Shown here one piece after another: positions 16,909 through 25,123 of a stretch of DNA of 64,000 nt; within the stretch, counting starts at the first letter, position 1, and each line of letters opens with the position of its first letter. Below the pieces are notes generated by a model, which was not told where the DNA came from, did no database searches, and saw only the letters and a list, made by a program, of their open reading frames with translations. The translations under genes were made by a program, and so were the position numbers. The stretch comes from Kribbella sp. ALI-6-A (lineage in GTDB: Bacteria; Actinomycetota; Actinomycetes; Propionibacteriales; Kribbellaceae), in contig NZ_MTQN01000007.1 of NCBI RefSeq assembly GCF_001984195.1, forward strand, positions 124,001-188,000, read 5' to 3'.

Positions 16909-16929
16909 GGGGCCTTGCGGCAAGTCCCC
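16909..16929 (-). promoter_or_regulatory. Rifamycin-associated element (RAE) upstream of the HelR-like gene
   Basis: Arms GGGGCCTTGC and GCAAGTCCCC flank a single G, giving an inverted repeat with nine of ten arm positions matched. This closely fits the palindromic element known upstream of rifamycin-resistance genes in actinobacteria (core CTTGC-GCAAG with G/C4 ends). It lies 60 bases before the helicase ATG. On the minus strand its TTGCCG could serve as a -35 element for the CACAAT at 16898-16893, 19 bases away. Confidence 0.75.
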
Positions 16930-16951
16930 CCATGAGCTATAAGTTAGACAT

Positions 16952-16982
16952 GGCAAGGAAGATGTCCTCCTTGCCGTTTTTT
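16952..16982 (+). terminator. Hairpin with T-run, oriented rightward
   Basis: GGCAAGGAAGA pairs with TCCTCCTTGCC (one wobble) and is followed on the plus strand by a run of six T. It is a textbook intrinsic terminator in sequence, but no rightward gene precedes it. It faces away from the HelR-like gene and towards the 3' end of the gene at 17065-17712. Confidence 0.55.
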
Positions 16983-17064
16983 GTGTCCGCTGTTGTGCGG
17001 GCAGCGGAAATATTGCCTCTGGCAAGCTTGATCTGGCGACGGCGCCGCTGATTTCCGCCTGGGG

Positions 17065-17712
17065 TCAGCGTTCCTGACCCTTGGCGCGGTCGGGCGCGGA
17101 TGCCGAGCGGGCCGCCCGATCGGACGGCGTGGCGTTGCCGGGTGCGGTGGAGTTGGCAGGCGGACTCGTCGGGTTGTCCGGTGTTCCGAACGCGGCGGTG
17201 AAAGCCTTGGTCGTCTGGACGTCCGGCCCGCCGCCGTACTCGCGCCGCTCCCAGGTCGCCGGTTCGTTCAGCTCAGGAATCTCACCGGCGGCCGCGACGC
17301 GGTCCAGCCACAGCTCGGTGGACCGCTGCTCCCGCAGCTCCGGGGTCATCAGGGCCTCGAACTCCGGGTCGTTGTAGATCTCGATCGGCGCTCCGGTGAG
17401 CGCCTTGGTGCCGGCCACGGTGAGTACGGTCGCGTGCGACCAGCCACCGAAGTACCGGTGGTTGGGATCGGTCCGCTCGACCTCGGTCCCGCGGCCCAGC
17501 AGGAGCTTGCGGCTGTCCCGGTCGCTGTTGATCACGACCTTGCCGCCGCGCTGGTACTCGAACCCGGCGCTGGCGAACGGCCGGTCGGGGAACCCGGTGA
17601 TCCCACCGCCGCGGGCGAGGTGCTTCTTGAGCCACTTGAGGTAGAGCGGCAGAACCTGGGCCGGGTCGGTGATCCGTTCGACCCGGTTCCGGCGGAAGAT
17701 CTCGAGCGCCAT
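17065..17712 (-). CDS. Conserved hypothetical protein (215 aa)
   Basis: I do not recognise this family. It is a soluble 215-residue protein opening MALEIFRRNRVERITDPAQV, with a globular region to about residue 165 rich in Trp and Tyr (RYFGGWSHATVLTVAGTKAL; PELREQRSTELWLDRVAAAG). The tail from about residue 175 is Pro/Ala/Ser-rich and probably disordered (PTSPPANSTAPGNATPSDRA). No signal peptide or membrane segment is seen. It is divergent from the solute-binding-like gene at 17799 and is followed by the RAE-HelR region. Confidence 0.7.
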   Translation of the reverse strand: MALEIFRRNRVERITDPAQVLPLYLKWLKKHLARGGGITGFPDRPFASAGFEYQRGGKVVINSDRDSRKLLLGRGTEVERTDPNHRYFGGWSHATVLTVAGTKALTGAPIEIYNDPEFEALMTPELREQRSTELWLDRVAAAGEIPELNEPATWERREYGGGPDVQTTKAFTAAFGTPDNPTSPPANSTAPGNATPSDRAARSASAPDRAKGQER

Positions 17713-17798
17713 GGCAACTCCTTTCGCTGCGGCCGATGCTACGAACGCCGGAGTTCACTGGCGGTTCTGGTCGAACTGATTGACGTAGGGTCGTCGGC

Positions 17799-18512
17799 AT
17801 GGCGACCGACCTGCGTGACGACCTGGCTCCGACCGGTGTTCTGCGGGTTGCGATCAATTTGGGCAATCCGGTGCTCGCGCAGGGCACGCCTGAGGAGCCG
17901 ACCGGGGTGACGGCCGATATCGCCCGCGAGCTTGCCCGGCGGCTGGAACTGCCGGTCGAGTTCGTGTGCTTCGGCGCGGCGCGGGAGTCGTTCGCGGCAC
18001 TGGTCGACGGGACGGCGGACCTCGGCTTCCTCGCGATCGAACCGGCTCGCGCCGACCAGGTCGCCTTCACCACGCCGTACGTGGTGATCGAGGGGGTGTA
18101 CGTCGTACCGGAGGACTCCGCGGTGACCAGCCCGGACGACGTCGACCGGCCCGGGATGCGGATCGGGGTGAAGGAGGGCTCGGCGTACGACCTGTTCCTG
18201 ACCCGCACCCTCCGGCACGCCACCATCGTCCGCGGCGCCGAAGGCGTCGACCTCTTCGCCGCCGAGAACCTCGACGCCGGCGCCGGCATCCGCCGGCCGG
18301 TCGAGGAGTTCGCCGCCCGGACGCCGGGCACCCGCGTGATCCAGGACCGCTTCATGGAGATCCGCCAGGCCGTCTGCGTCCACCGGGACCGCGCCCCCGA
18401 CACGGTCGTCTGGCTCAGCGATCAGATCGAGGAACTGAAGTCCCATGGTTTCGTCGCGGACTCCTTGCGACGATCCGGCCGCCTGGACGCCACGGTCGCC
18501 CCACCCGCCTGA
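17799..18512 (+). CDS. Soluble family 3 solute-binding-like protein
   Basis: A 237-residue protein with the fold of amino-acid ABC transporter binding proteins (SBP family 3): LRVAINLGNPVLAQG near the start, TADIARELARRLELPVEFV, FAALVDGTADLGFLAIEPAR, TTPYVVIEGVYVVPEDS. It has no signal peptide or lipobox and no permease nearby. It may therefore be a cytoplasmic sensor or enzyme on this fold rather than a transporter component. It begins 87 bases from the divergent hypothetical gene, with no obvious ribosome site. Confidence 0.75.
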   Translation: MATDLRDDLAPTGVLRVAINLGNPVLAQGTPEEPTGVTADIARELARRLELPVEFVCFGAARESFAALVDGTADLGFLAIEPARADQVAFTTPYVVIEGVYVVPEDSAVTSPDDVDRPGMRIGVKEGSAYDLFLTRTLRHATIVRGAEGVDLFAAENLDAGAGIRRPVEEFAARTPGTRVIQDRFMEIRQAVCVHRDRAPDTVVWLSDQIEELKSHGFVADSLRRSGRLDATVAPPA

Positions 18513-18689
18513 CCTTCACCGCCGCGCGGTCACCAGCCCGACACTCTTCCGCACGACGGATACTTCTCGAGCACCACGTCGGTGAAGTGCTCCGCCGAGG
18601 GCTTCGTCATCTCCGCATCCAACCACCCTGCCGGGGCCCGTCTGGCCGCCGGGCGGGATTCGGTATACATTGGTGGGTAATAGAATTCC

Positions 18690-18842
18690 CGTGGAGGGGA
18701 GTATTCCCCCGAGCCCGTCCGGTCGTGCCGCGGCACGCCGGGCCGACTCGTCACGGCAGCGTCGTCATCACGGAAGGCCTGGGCGGCCGACCCGGTGCTG
18801 CCGGTCCGGACGCGTGCTGCCGGGCGGAAGAGACCTCCGGAC
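18690..18842 (+). promoter_or_regulatory. Probable yybP-ykoY (manganese) riboswitch ahead of terC
   Basis: The leader of the TerC-family gene contains GGGGAGTA (18696-18703), the hallmark of the first binding loop of the yybP-ykoY RNA. Several GC-rich paired segments follow, and it ends in GGAAGAGACCTCCGG (18826-18840), resembling the conserved 3' part. This RNA class senses Mn2+ and commonly precedes TerC/Alx-type genes. I could not fold it fully by eye, so confidence is moderate. Confidence 0.55.
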
Positions 18843-18875
18843 CAGTGCTGGCTGTCGTCGTCCGGAGGAACCGTC

Positions 18876-19856
18876 ATGGTCTCTGTCATGTCCCCTGTCG
18901 TGTGGGTGCTCACGATCGCCGGTCTGCTGGCGATCGTCGCCTTCGACCTGATTGTGATCGCCCGTCGCAAGCACAGCGTCACGATCAAGGACGCCACCCG
19001 ATGGGTGCTGTTCTACGTCGGCCTGGCGGCGCTGTTCGCGGTCGGGCTGTTCGTGTTCAGTCCCGGCGCGAGCGGCGGTGAGTTCGTCGCCGGCTACATC
19101 ACCGAGTACAGCCTCAGCGTCGACAACCTGTTCGTGTTCGTGATCATCATGGCCCGGTTCGCGGTGCCGGCGCCGGCCCAGGACAAGGTGCTCTACATCG
19201 GCATCGTGGTCTCGATGCTGCTGCGCGCGGTGTTCATCCTGGCCGGCGCGGCCGCGATCTCGGCGGCCAGCTGGGTGTTCTACCTCTTCGGCGCGTTCCT
19301 GGTCTACACCGCGATCCGGCTGGCGCTGGAGGGCGACGACGAGACCGACTTCCAGGAGAACGCCGTCCTGCGCGGCCTGCGCCGGATCCTCCCGCTGACC
19401 CACGGCTACGACGGCAGCAGGCTGGTCACCCGCGTCGACGGCCGGCGGATGCTGACCCCGCTGGTGATCGTGATCGCCGCGATCGGCATGGCGAACGTGA
19501 TCTTCGCGCTCGACTCGATCCCGGCCATCTTCGGCCTCACCCAGGACGCCTACATCGTGCTGACCGCGAACGCCTTCGCACTGATGGGCCTGCGGCAGCT
19601 CTACTTCCTGATCGGCGGCCTGCTGGAGCGGGTCATCTACCTGAACGTCGGGCTGTCGGTGATCCTGGCCTTCATCGGCGTCAAGCTGATCATCGAGGCG
19701 CTGCACGGCTCGCACATCGACGACATCGGCGCGATCCACCTGCCGCACATCGGCATCGCCACCTCGCTCGGTTTCATCGCCGGCACGCTGCTGGTGACGA
19801 CGGTGGTCAGCTTGATCAAGTCCGGCTACGACCGCCGCCGGGTGGAGACCGACTAA
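18876..19856 (+). CDS. TerC/Alx-family integral membrane protein
   Basis: A 326-residue membrane protein with eight or nine predicted helices, of the TerC/Alx family (linked to manganese export and metal insertion into secreted proteins, and named for tellurium resistance). Conserved segments are YSLSVDNLFVFVIIMARFAV and FALDSIPAIFGLTQDAYIVL, each with acidic residues inside membrane helices. The ATG at 18876 is preceded by GGAGGAA five bases upstream. The riboswitch-like leader suggests expression rises with manganese. Its 3' end overlaps the convergent MFS gene by four bases. Confidence 0.9.
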   Translation: MVSVMSPVVWVLTIAGLLAIVAFDLIVIARRKHSVTIKDATRWVLFYVGLAALFAVGLFVFSPGASGGEFVAGYITEYSLSVDNLFVFVIIMARFAVPAPAQDKVLYIGIVVSMLLRAVFILAGAAAISAASWVFYLFGAFLVYTAIRLALEGDDETDFQENAVLRGLRRILPLTHGYDGSRLVTRVDGRRMLTPLVIVIAAIGMANVIFALDSIPAIFGLTQDAYIVLTANAFALMGLRQLYFLIGGLLERVIYLNVGLSVILAFIGVKLIIEALHGSHIDDIGAIHLPHIGIATSLGFIAGTLLVTTVVSLIKSGYDRRRVETD

Positions 19857-21130
19857 CCCGACCGCGGCTCGGACTCCGGTACGCCGCCCGCCGACTCCGC
19901 GACCCCCTCCACCGGTCGAGGCCGCAGCCGAAGATAGAGGAACGGAATCGGCAGCAGGATCAGGCCCGACACCAGCAACGCCGTACGGACCGAAGCGCGA
20001 CCGGCCAGGGCGCCGAGCGGGGGACCGCCGGCGACCTGGCCGATCGCGTTCGCCTGCGACACCATCGAGATCACCGTGGCGCGCGACGCCGAGTCCAGGT
20101 TGCGGTTCAGCCAGGCGGACTCGATCGGTACGGCGATCGTCGTCGCGATCCGGCTCAGCCACATCGCGGCCAGCGCGAGCCAGAGGTTGCCGAGCAGTGC
20201 GAACGCGGCGACGCCGGCGAGGTGGATCAGGGCGAGCAGCGCGAGCAGGCCGTTGGGGTGCAGTGCGTTGACGCGCTCGGGGGAGACGCGGTTGACCACG
20301 AGCGATCCGATCAGCGACAGCAGGGTGCCGACGAGCGCGAGCGCGGTGAACCAGAACGCCGGGTCCGTCGTACCGAACCAGTCGGGGAAGCTGTGGTCGA
20401 GCACGTGCACCGTCCACAACCGGTCGAAGGCCTCGCTGGACAGGCCGCCGATCAGGCTGATCACCACCATGATCCGCACCACCGGTCGGCTGCGCGCGAC
20501 GCGCAGGCCCTCATGGAACGTGCGACCCAGCTGCCGGAAGGTCTCGCGTTCGGCCCGCGGGGTCGGATGGAAGTTGCGTTCGGGCATGAACAGCGCCAGC
20601 CCGAGCGCGAGCAGGATCATCCCGCCACCGGCGACGGCCAGCGGGAGCGTCAAGCTGATCAAACCGAGAGCCCCGGCAGCGACGGTTCCGGCGATCGTCG
20701 CGCCGAGCTCCAGCTGCTGACAGCGGACGAACACCCGCCCGACGCGTTGCTCACCGATCTCGTCGGTGATCCAGGCCTGGTCCGCGCCGGAGGTGAAGGT
20801 GTAGCCGATGCCCCAGAGCACCTGCGCGACCAGGATCGCGCCGAACGCCGGCACCAGCGCCTGCAGCAGGAATCCGGCGCCGATCAGCACGAACCCGATC
20901 ACGATCGACAACCGCCGGCTGAACAGGTCGGCGACGATCCCCGTCGGCACCTCGAACAGGAAGCACGCGATCTCGAGCGTCGTACCGACCAGCACCAGTT
21001 GCAGCGGATCGAGCCCGACATCCTTGACGTAGTAAACCGCGCTCAACGTGAAGCACAGCGCGAACAGGAAAGCCCACACCGCTTTGAAGGTGTAGTAGGT
21101 ACGGACCGGCTCGGCGGCCCGGATGCGCAT
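19853..21130 (-). CDS. MFS transporter
   Basis: A 425-residue major facilitator with about twelve transmembrane helices, opening MRIRAAEPVRTYYTFKAVW. The loop between helices 2 and 3 reads GIVADLFSRRLSIVIGF, the usual MFS motif A position. It resembles drug-export members found singly in actinobacteria. The ATG at 21130 is chosen because the extra upstream residues look non-coding. No substrate can be named. It is convergent with terC and lies downstream of the tandem GNAT gene on the same strand, separated by 115 bp. Confidence 0.85.
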   Translation of the reverse strand: MRIRAAEPVRTYYTFKAVWAFLFALCFTLSAVYYVKDVGLDPLQLVLVGTTLEIACFLFEVPTGIVADLFSRRLSIVIGFVLIGAGFLLQALVPAFGAILVAQVLWGIGYTFTSGADQAWITDEIGEQRVGRVFVRCQQLELGATIAGTVAAGALGLISLTLPLAVAGGGMILLALGLALFMPERNFHPTPRAERETFRQLGRTFHEGLRVARSRPVVRIMVVISLIGGLSSEAFDRLWTVHVLDHSFPDWFGTTDPAFWFTALALVGTLLSLIGSLVVNRVSPERVNALHPNGLLALLALIHLAGVAAFALLGNLWLALAAMWLSRIATTIAVPIESAWLNRNLDSASRATVISMVSQANAIGQVAGGPPLGALAGRASVRTALLVSGLILLPIPFLYLRLRPRPVEGVAESAGGVPESEPRSG

Positions 21131-21245
21131 GCCGAGCAGAGTAGGCGAAAACGCCCGGCTCCGCGCCCGAAATAAGCCGGTTGTGCCGCCCACCGAGGGG
21201 TACCATCAAAGTGCCTGGCCCGGCCGTTCCCCCGTGATGGTCGGG

Positions 21246-22103
21246 TCAGGTCTTGTCGTGGACCTGGATCGGTTTGCGGTAGCGGGGCTGGCGGGCGCTG
21301 CGGCGGTAGCCGAGGGATTCGTAGAGCGCGACGCTGCCGTTGGGGTTCTCCTCCAGGGTCCAGATTCCGCTGGTGTGAATGCCGTGGTCGAGCAGCTGGG
21401 CGTGATTGACGCGCAGCAGCGCGGAGGCGAGACCCTGACGCCGGTACTCCGGCCGTACGCCGACCCACGGGGTGTCGGCGACGCCTTCCTCCTCCTCGGC
21501 GCTGATCACCCAGCCGGCCAGCTGATCCCCGGCGTACGCGAGGGTCCACAGTTCGTGGTCGGAGAAGTCGTCGGCGGCCTCGCGCTCGAACTCCTCGAAG
21601 GTGTCCTGGACGTAGCCGAGAGACCGGTCGTTGAAGACCGCGGCGTTCGCCTCGAAGATGTCGCGGTGGTGGTCCGCGGAGGCCGCGCGCAACTCGATCC
21701 CCTCCGGCAGGTCGACCAGCGGGGCGCCGTCCAGCTCCAGCGTGAGCTGGATCCGGGTGAACGCGATCTCGTAGCCGGCCGCGCGCAGCAGAGCCTCGAT
21801 GCCCGGGTCGTCGTCGCGGGGGTTGCCGCCATACATCGCGGGTCCGGCGGCGGGATGGGCGGCGAGGTGCTCGCGCGCCTGGTTCTCCTGCCAGGCGAGG
21901 ATCTCGCGTCCGTGTCCCCGGCCGCGGAAGACCGGTTCGACCCAGCCGAGCAGCAGGTACAGGCGGGTGCCGTCGGCCTCGTCCCACCAGCGCAGCGCCG
22001 TACAGCCGACGAGCTTTCCGTTGTCAAGGGCAACGAACTCGGGAGTGAAGCCGGCCCGGACGGCGTCCACGCCGTCGGTCACCTCGATCGCGCGCAGGTC
22101 CAT
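21246..22103 (-). CDS. Tandem GNAT-domain acetyltransferase (285 aa)
   Basis: Two acetyltransferase-like halves are fused. The first (residues 1-130) includes LYLLLGWVEPVFRGRGHGRE; the second (about 140-285) includes the better acetyl-CoA loop WVGVRPEYRRQGLASALLRV and SVALYESLGYRR. This tandem layout resembles mycothiol synthase and its many actinobacterial paralogues, but the length and motifs do not make it MshD. It is divergent from the APH-like gene with only about 50 bp between, so the two promoters must overlap. Confidence 0.8.
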   Translation of the reverse strand: MDLRAIEVTDGVDAVRAGFTPEFVALDNGKLVGCTALRWWDEADGTRLYLLLGWVEPVFRGRGHGREILAWQENQAREHLAAHPAAGPAMYGGNPRDDDPGIEALLRAAGYEIAFTRIQLTLELDGAPLVDLPEGIELRAASADHHRDIFEANAAVFNDRSLGYVQDTFEEFEREAADDFSDHELWTLAYAGDQLAGWVISAEEEEGVADTPWVGVRPEYRRQGLASALLRVNHAQLLDHGIHTSGIWTLEENPNGSVALYESLGYRRSARQPRYRKPIQVHDKT

Positions 22104-22155
22104 GCCCGGCGATTATCCGGGCGCGCGAAGCGGTCCGCACCTGGATAATGGATCG

Positions 22156-23067
22156 ATGCCCACCACGCCGTACGACGTCGCCGCCCAGCTCGGTCTCCCG
22201 GTCGTGAAGCTGGAGGAGATCCAAGGCACCGACCTGGCCCATCCCGGCAACGGCAACTGGTTCTTGTGGACCGGCGAGGAGGAGCGCGTCGTCCTGCGCC
22301 GATACCACGTTCTTCGCACCGAGCTGGATCTGCTCTTCGAGGCGAAGGTGCTGGCCCACCTCACCGACCGCGGCTGGAACGTGCCCAGCACGGTCGCCGG
22401 CCCGATCCGGTACGACGAACGCTTCTGGGCCGCGACCCGGTTCGTCCCCGGGCGGCCCCGGCGCAGCGAGACGCCCGAGCAGCGGGCCGAGCGCGGCGCG
22501 GTCCTCGCCCGGCTGCACGCCGACCTGCGCGATCTCGTGCTCGACCTGCCCCAACGCGAGGGGTTCTTCCAGGGCTGCGACCTGGCGGCGATGGGCGACT
22601 TCCAGGGCTGGGACCCCGGGGTCGTCGCGCTGCGGGAGCTCCGCCCCGATCTGGCCGACTGGGCCGACGCCGCGATGGCCGCCGGCCGGCAACTCGTTGC
22701 CGAGCGCAACCTGCTGGAGCTGCCGCAGGTGATCGTGCACGGCGACTTCGCCGAGTGGAACCTGCACTTCGAGGGTGAGCGGGTCGGTGTGATCGACTTC
22801 GACCTCGCGCACCTGGACAGCCGCAGCTGGGAGTTCGTGATGGCGCGCGTGCACCGCTCACCCGAGCTGGTCACCGGTTACCAGCAACAGGCGACCGAGC
22901 TCGGCATCCCGTTGTCGGACGAGGAGATCGCCGCGACCGAGCCGCTGGAGCGGGTGTTCCGGGTCAACATGGTGATGGCCGAGCTCTGGACCGGACAGCA
23001 CACCGGCCGCTTCGACCTGCCGGCGATCGAGAAGCAGCTCGGCCACACCGGCACACCGCGTCCCTGA
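22156..23067 (+). CDS. Aminoglycoside phosphotransferase (APH)-family kinase
   Basis: A 303-residue protein of the APH/choline-kinase fold. The catalytic loop is HGDFAEWN (His195, Asp197, Asn202), followed by the metal-binding IDFD (Asp214). The start is set at the ATG at 22156 (MPTTPYDVAAQLGLP). Family members phosphorylate aminoglycosides, homoserine, sugars or other small molecules, and chromosomal ones are mostly not resistance genes. No neighbour specifies the substrate. A GNAT follows 12 bases later, possibly cotranscribed. Confidence 0.85.
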   Translation: MPTTPYDVAAQLGLPVVKLEEIQGTDLAHPGNGNWFLWTGEEERVVLRRYHVLRTELDLLFEAKVLAHLTDRGWNVPSTVAGPIRYDERFWAATRFVPGRPRRSETPEQRAERGAVLARLHADLRDLVLDLPQREGFFQGCDLAAMGDFQGWDPGVVALRELRPDLADWADAAMAAGRQLVAERNLLELPQVIVHGDFAEWNLHFEGERVGVIDFDLAHLDSRSWEFVMARVHRSPELVTGYQQQATELGIPLSDEEIAATEPLERVFRVNMVMAELWTGQHTGRFDLPAIEKQLGHTGTPRP

Positions 23068-23079
23068 CACACTGCGTCC

Positions 23080-23691
23080 ATGCCGAACCTGAGCACCCCG
23101 GTCCTGGCGGCCGGGAGGCTGTCCCGGATGACCCAGCCCCGGCTCGCCGGGACTAGGCGCCACGGTGGAGCGCGCCGTTGGACGAACGGCCTTGGCTCCT
23201 TGCGACCGTGGCGCGCCGACGACGTCGCGGCGGTGCGCGAGGCCTTCGGTGACGCGGACATCCAGCGCTGGCACGTCCTGCGGATCGACGACGACGCCGA
23301 GGCTCTGGCCTGGGTCGCTCAGTGGGCCCGCCGCTGGTCGGCGGAGGAGGCGGCCAGCTGGGCGATCGTCGGCGACGACGACCGGGCGCTCGGCCAGATC
23401 GGCCTGCGCGGCATCGACCTTCCGGAGGCCAAGGCGCACCTTTCGTACTGGGTGCTTGCTTCCGCTCGCGGCCGAGGTCTGGCCGGTCGGGCTGTGAAGG
23501 TGCTCACCGAGTGGTCCTTCGGCACGCTCGGGCTGCACCGGCTCTCCCTCGACCACTCGGTGCACAACGAGCAGTCGTGCCGCGTCGCGACCAAGGCCGG
23601 GTACCCGCTCGAGGGTGTGCTGCGCGGCTCGATGCTGCACGCCGACGGCTGGCACGACGCCCACGTTCACGGCCGCCTCGCCGGCGACTGA
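23080..23691 (+). CDS. GNAT-family N-acetyltransferase
   Basis: A 203-residue RimJ/RimL-like acetyltransferase with SLRPWRADDVAAVREAFGD, the acetyl-CoA loop in VLASARGRGLAGRAVKVLTE, and the final motif HNEQSCRVATKAGYPLEGVL. The first 35 residues are basic and outside the fold, so the true start may be further in. The chosen ATG lies 12 bases after the APH-like gene. Substrate unknown. Confidence 0.8.
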   Translation: MPNLSTPVLAAGRLSRMTQPRLAGTRRHGGARRWTNGLGSLRPWRADDVAAVREAFGDADIQRWHVLRIDDDAEALAWVAQWARRWSAEEAASWAIVGDDDRALGQIGLRGIDLPEAKAHLSYWVLASARGRGLAGRAVKVLTEWSFGTLGLHRLSLDHSVHNEQSCRVATKAGYPLEGVLRGSMLHADGWHDAHVHGRLAGD

Positions 23692-24124
23692 CCCGCACGG
23701 CATCTCACGCAACGGGAAGTTCTGATGACTTGGGTCCGCAAGTCTTGACATTGAGGCCCCCGGCACAGTTGACTGCGACATAGTTAACGGTAGAAACAAA
23801 CTGGTCCGGACCGGAGACGACCCACCCAGAACGCCTCCGCCGCCGCCCGTCGTGACGCTCAGATCCCCGGTGCCGCCGCGGGATCCATTGGCGTTTCCCG
23901 GCCAGGTCATTTGCTGTCGGCAACTGCTCGGATCCCTTGCCAGGCAGGGTTTCCGCGGGCTTGGTCAACATCGGATAACCACCCGCGTGGTGGCTCTTCC
24001 GCAACGCCCGGTTCTGTGTCATTCTCCCGGAGAAGAGTTCCGAGATCCTATCGGATATCGGTTCTGGCGCAGACGGTGCGCACGTCGTCACAGCACGTGG
24101 GGGACCAGGAAAGGGATTCGGCGA
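23692..24124 (+). other. 433-bp leader region of the sugar-import operon
   Basis: No gene is seen. A weak promoter candidate is TTGACT (23769-23774), 16 bases, TAGAAA (23791-23796), inside a locally AT-richer patch. A palindrome with arms CCACC and GGTGG (23979-23993) further down could be an operator for a local sugar repressor. The rest, up to the GTG of the first permease at 24125, would be a long 5' leader. No regulator gene lies beside the operon. Confidence 0.4.
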
Positions 24125-25123
24125 GTGAGTGGAACGATCGAGGTGAACCCGGCGCCACCGGCTCCGGTGGTGCAGCAGGCGGTGACCAGTGTCCGCCGCC
24201 GGCGGCCGAGCCGCCGGACAGCAGCGCGCCGGAGTTTCCGCCGGCACTGGCAGCTTTACCTGCTGATCGTGCTCCCGCTCGCCTACTTCGTGATCTTCAA
24301 GTACATCCCGATCTCCAACGCGGTGATCGCGTTCAAGGACTACAGCCCGGTCAAGGGCCCGTGGGGCAGCGAGTGGGTCGGCTTCAAGAACTTCGAGCTG
24401 TTCTTCGCCAACCCGGTGTTCTGGACGCTGCTGAAGAACACCTTCGGCCTGGCGCTCTACACCGTGCTGGCCAGCTTCCCGATCCCGATCATCCTGGCGC
24501 TGGCACTGAACGAGATCCGCCAGGGCGTGTTCAAGAAGACCGTGCAGCTGGTCACCTACGCGCCGTACTTCATCTCCACCGTCGTGGTGGTCTCGATGAC
24601 GCTGCTGGTGCTGTCGCCGCGGCTGGGCTTCGTCAACGACGCGATCGGGCTGTTCGGCGTACCGGCGATCGACTTCCTCGGTGATCCGGACTACTTCCGG
24701 CACATCTACGTCTGGTCCGACGTCTGGCAGACCACCGGGTACTCCGCGGTGATCTACCTGGCCGCGCTGGCCGGCATCGACCCGGCGCTGCACGAGTCGG
24801 CCCGGATCGACGGCGCCAGCCGGCTGCAGCGGATCTGGAACGTCGACCTGCCCGGCATCATGCCGACCGCGGTGATCATCCTGGTGCTCGGCGTCGGCAA
24901 CATCATGTCGATCGGGTTCGAGAAGGTGTTCCTGCTGCAGAACCCGCTGAACCTGGCCCAGTCCGAGATCATCGCCACCTACGTCTACAAGACGGGTCTG
25001 CTGAACGCCGACTTCTCGATGGCGACCGCGATCGGGCTGTTCAACTCCGTGGTCAATCTCTTCCTGCTGGTCGCGGTGAACTTCGCCGCCAAGCGCATCA
25101 CCGGAAACGGACTCTGGTCATGA
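24125..25123 (+). CDS. Sugar ABC transporter permease (LplB-type)
   Basis: A 332-residue inner-membrane permease with six helices and the EAA-type loop facing the ATPase (HESARIDGASRLQRIWNVDL). It opens with a basic, Pro-rich cytoplasmic tail before the first helix (LYLLIVLPLAYFVIFKYIPI). It belongs to the LplB/YteP group that works with large lipoprotein binding proteins on plant-derived oligosaccharides. GTG at 24125 is the chosen start. The next permease overlaps by ATGA. No ATPase gene is present, so a shared MsiK-type ATPase encoded elsewhere is likely. Confidence 0.9.
   Translation: MSGTIEVNPAPPAPVVQQAVTSVRRRRPSRRTAARRSFRRHWQLYLLIVLPLAYFVIFKYIPISNAVIAFKDYSPVKGPWGSEWVGFKNFELFFANPVFWTLLKNTFGLALYTVLASFPIPIILALALNEIRQGVFKKTVQLVTYAPYFISTVVVVSMTLLVLSPRLGFVNDAIGLFGVPAIDFLGDPDYFRHIYVWSDVWQTTGYSAVIYLAALAGIDPALHESARIDGASRLQRIWNVDLPGIMPTAVIILVLGVGNIMSIGFEKVFLLQNPLNLAQSEIIATYVYKTGLLNADFSMATAIGLFNSVVNLFLLVAVNFAAKRITGNGLWS

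Noticed and set aside
21131..21245. Terminator hairpin between the tandem GNAT and MFS genes
   Set aside because: The candidate arms near 21210-21245 have several mismatches and no T-run.
22156..23067. A true aminoglycoside-resistance gene
   Set aside because: The kinase motifs are present, but the APH fold is shared by many metabolic kinases and nothing nearby suggests drug resistance, so only the family is claimed.
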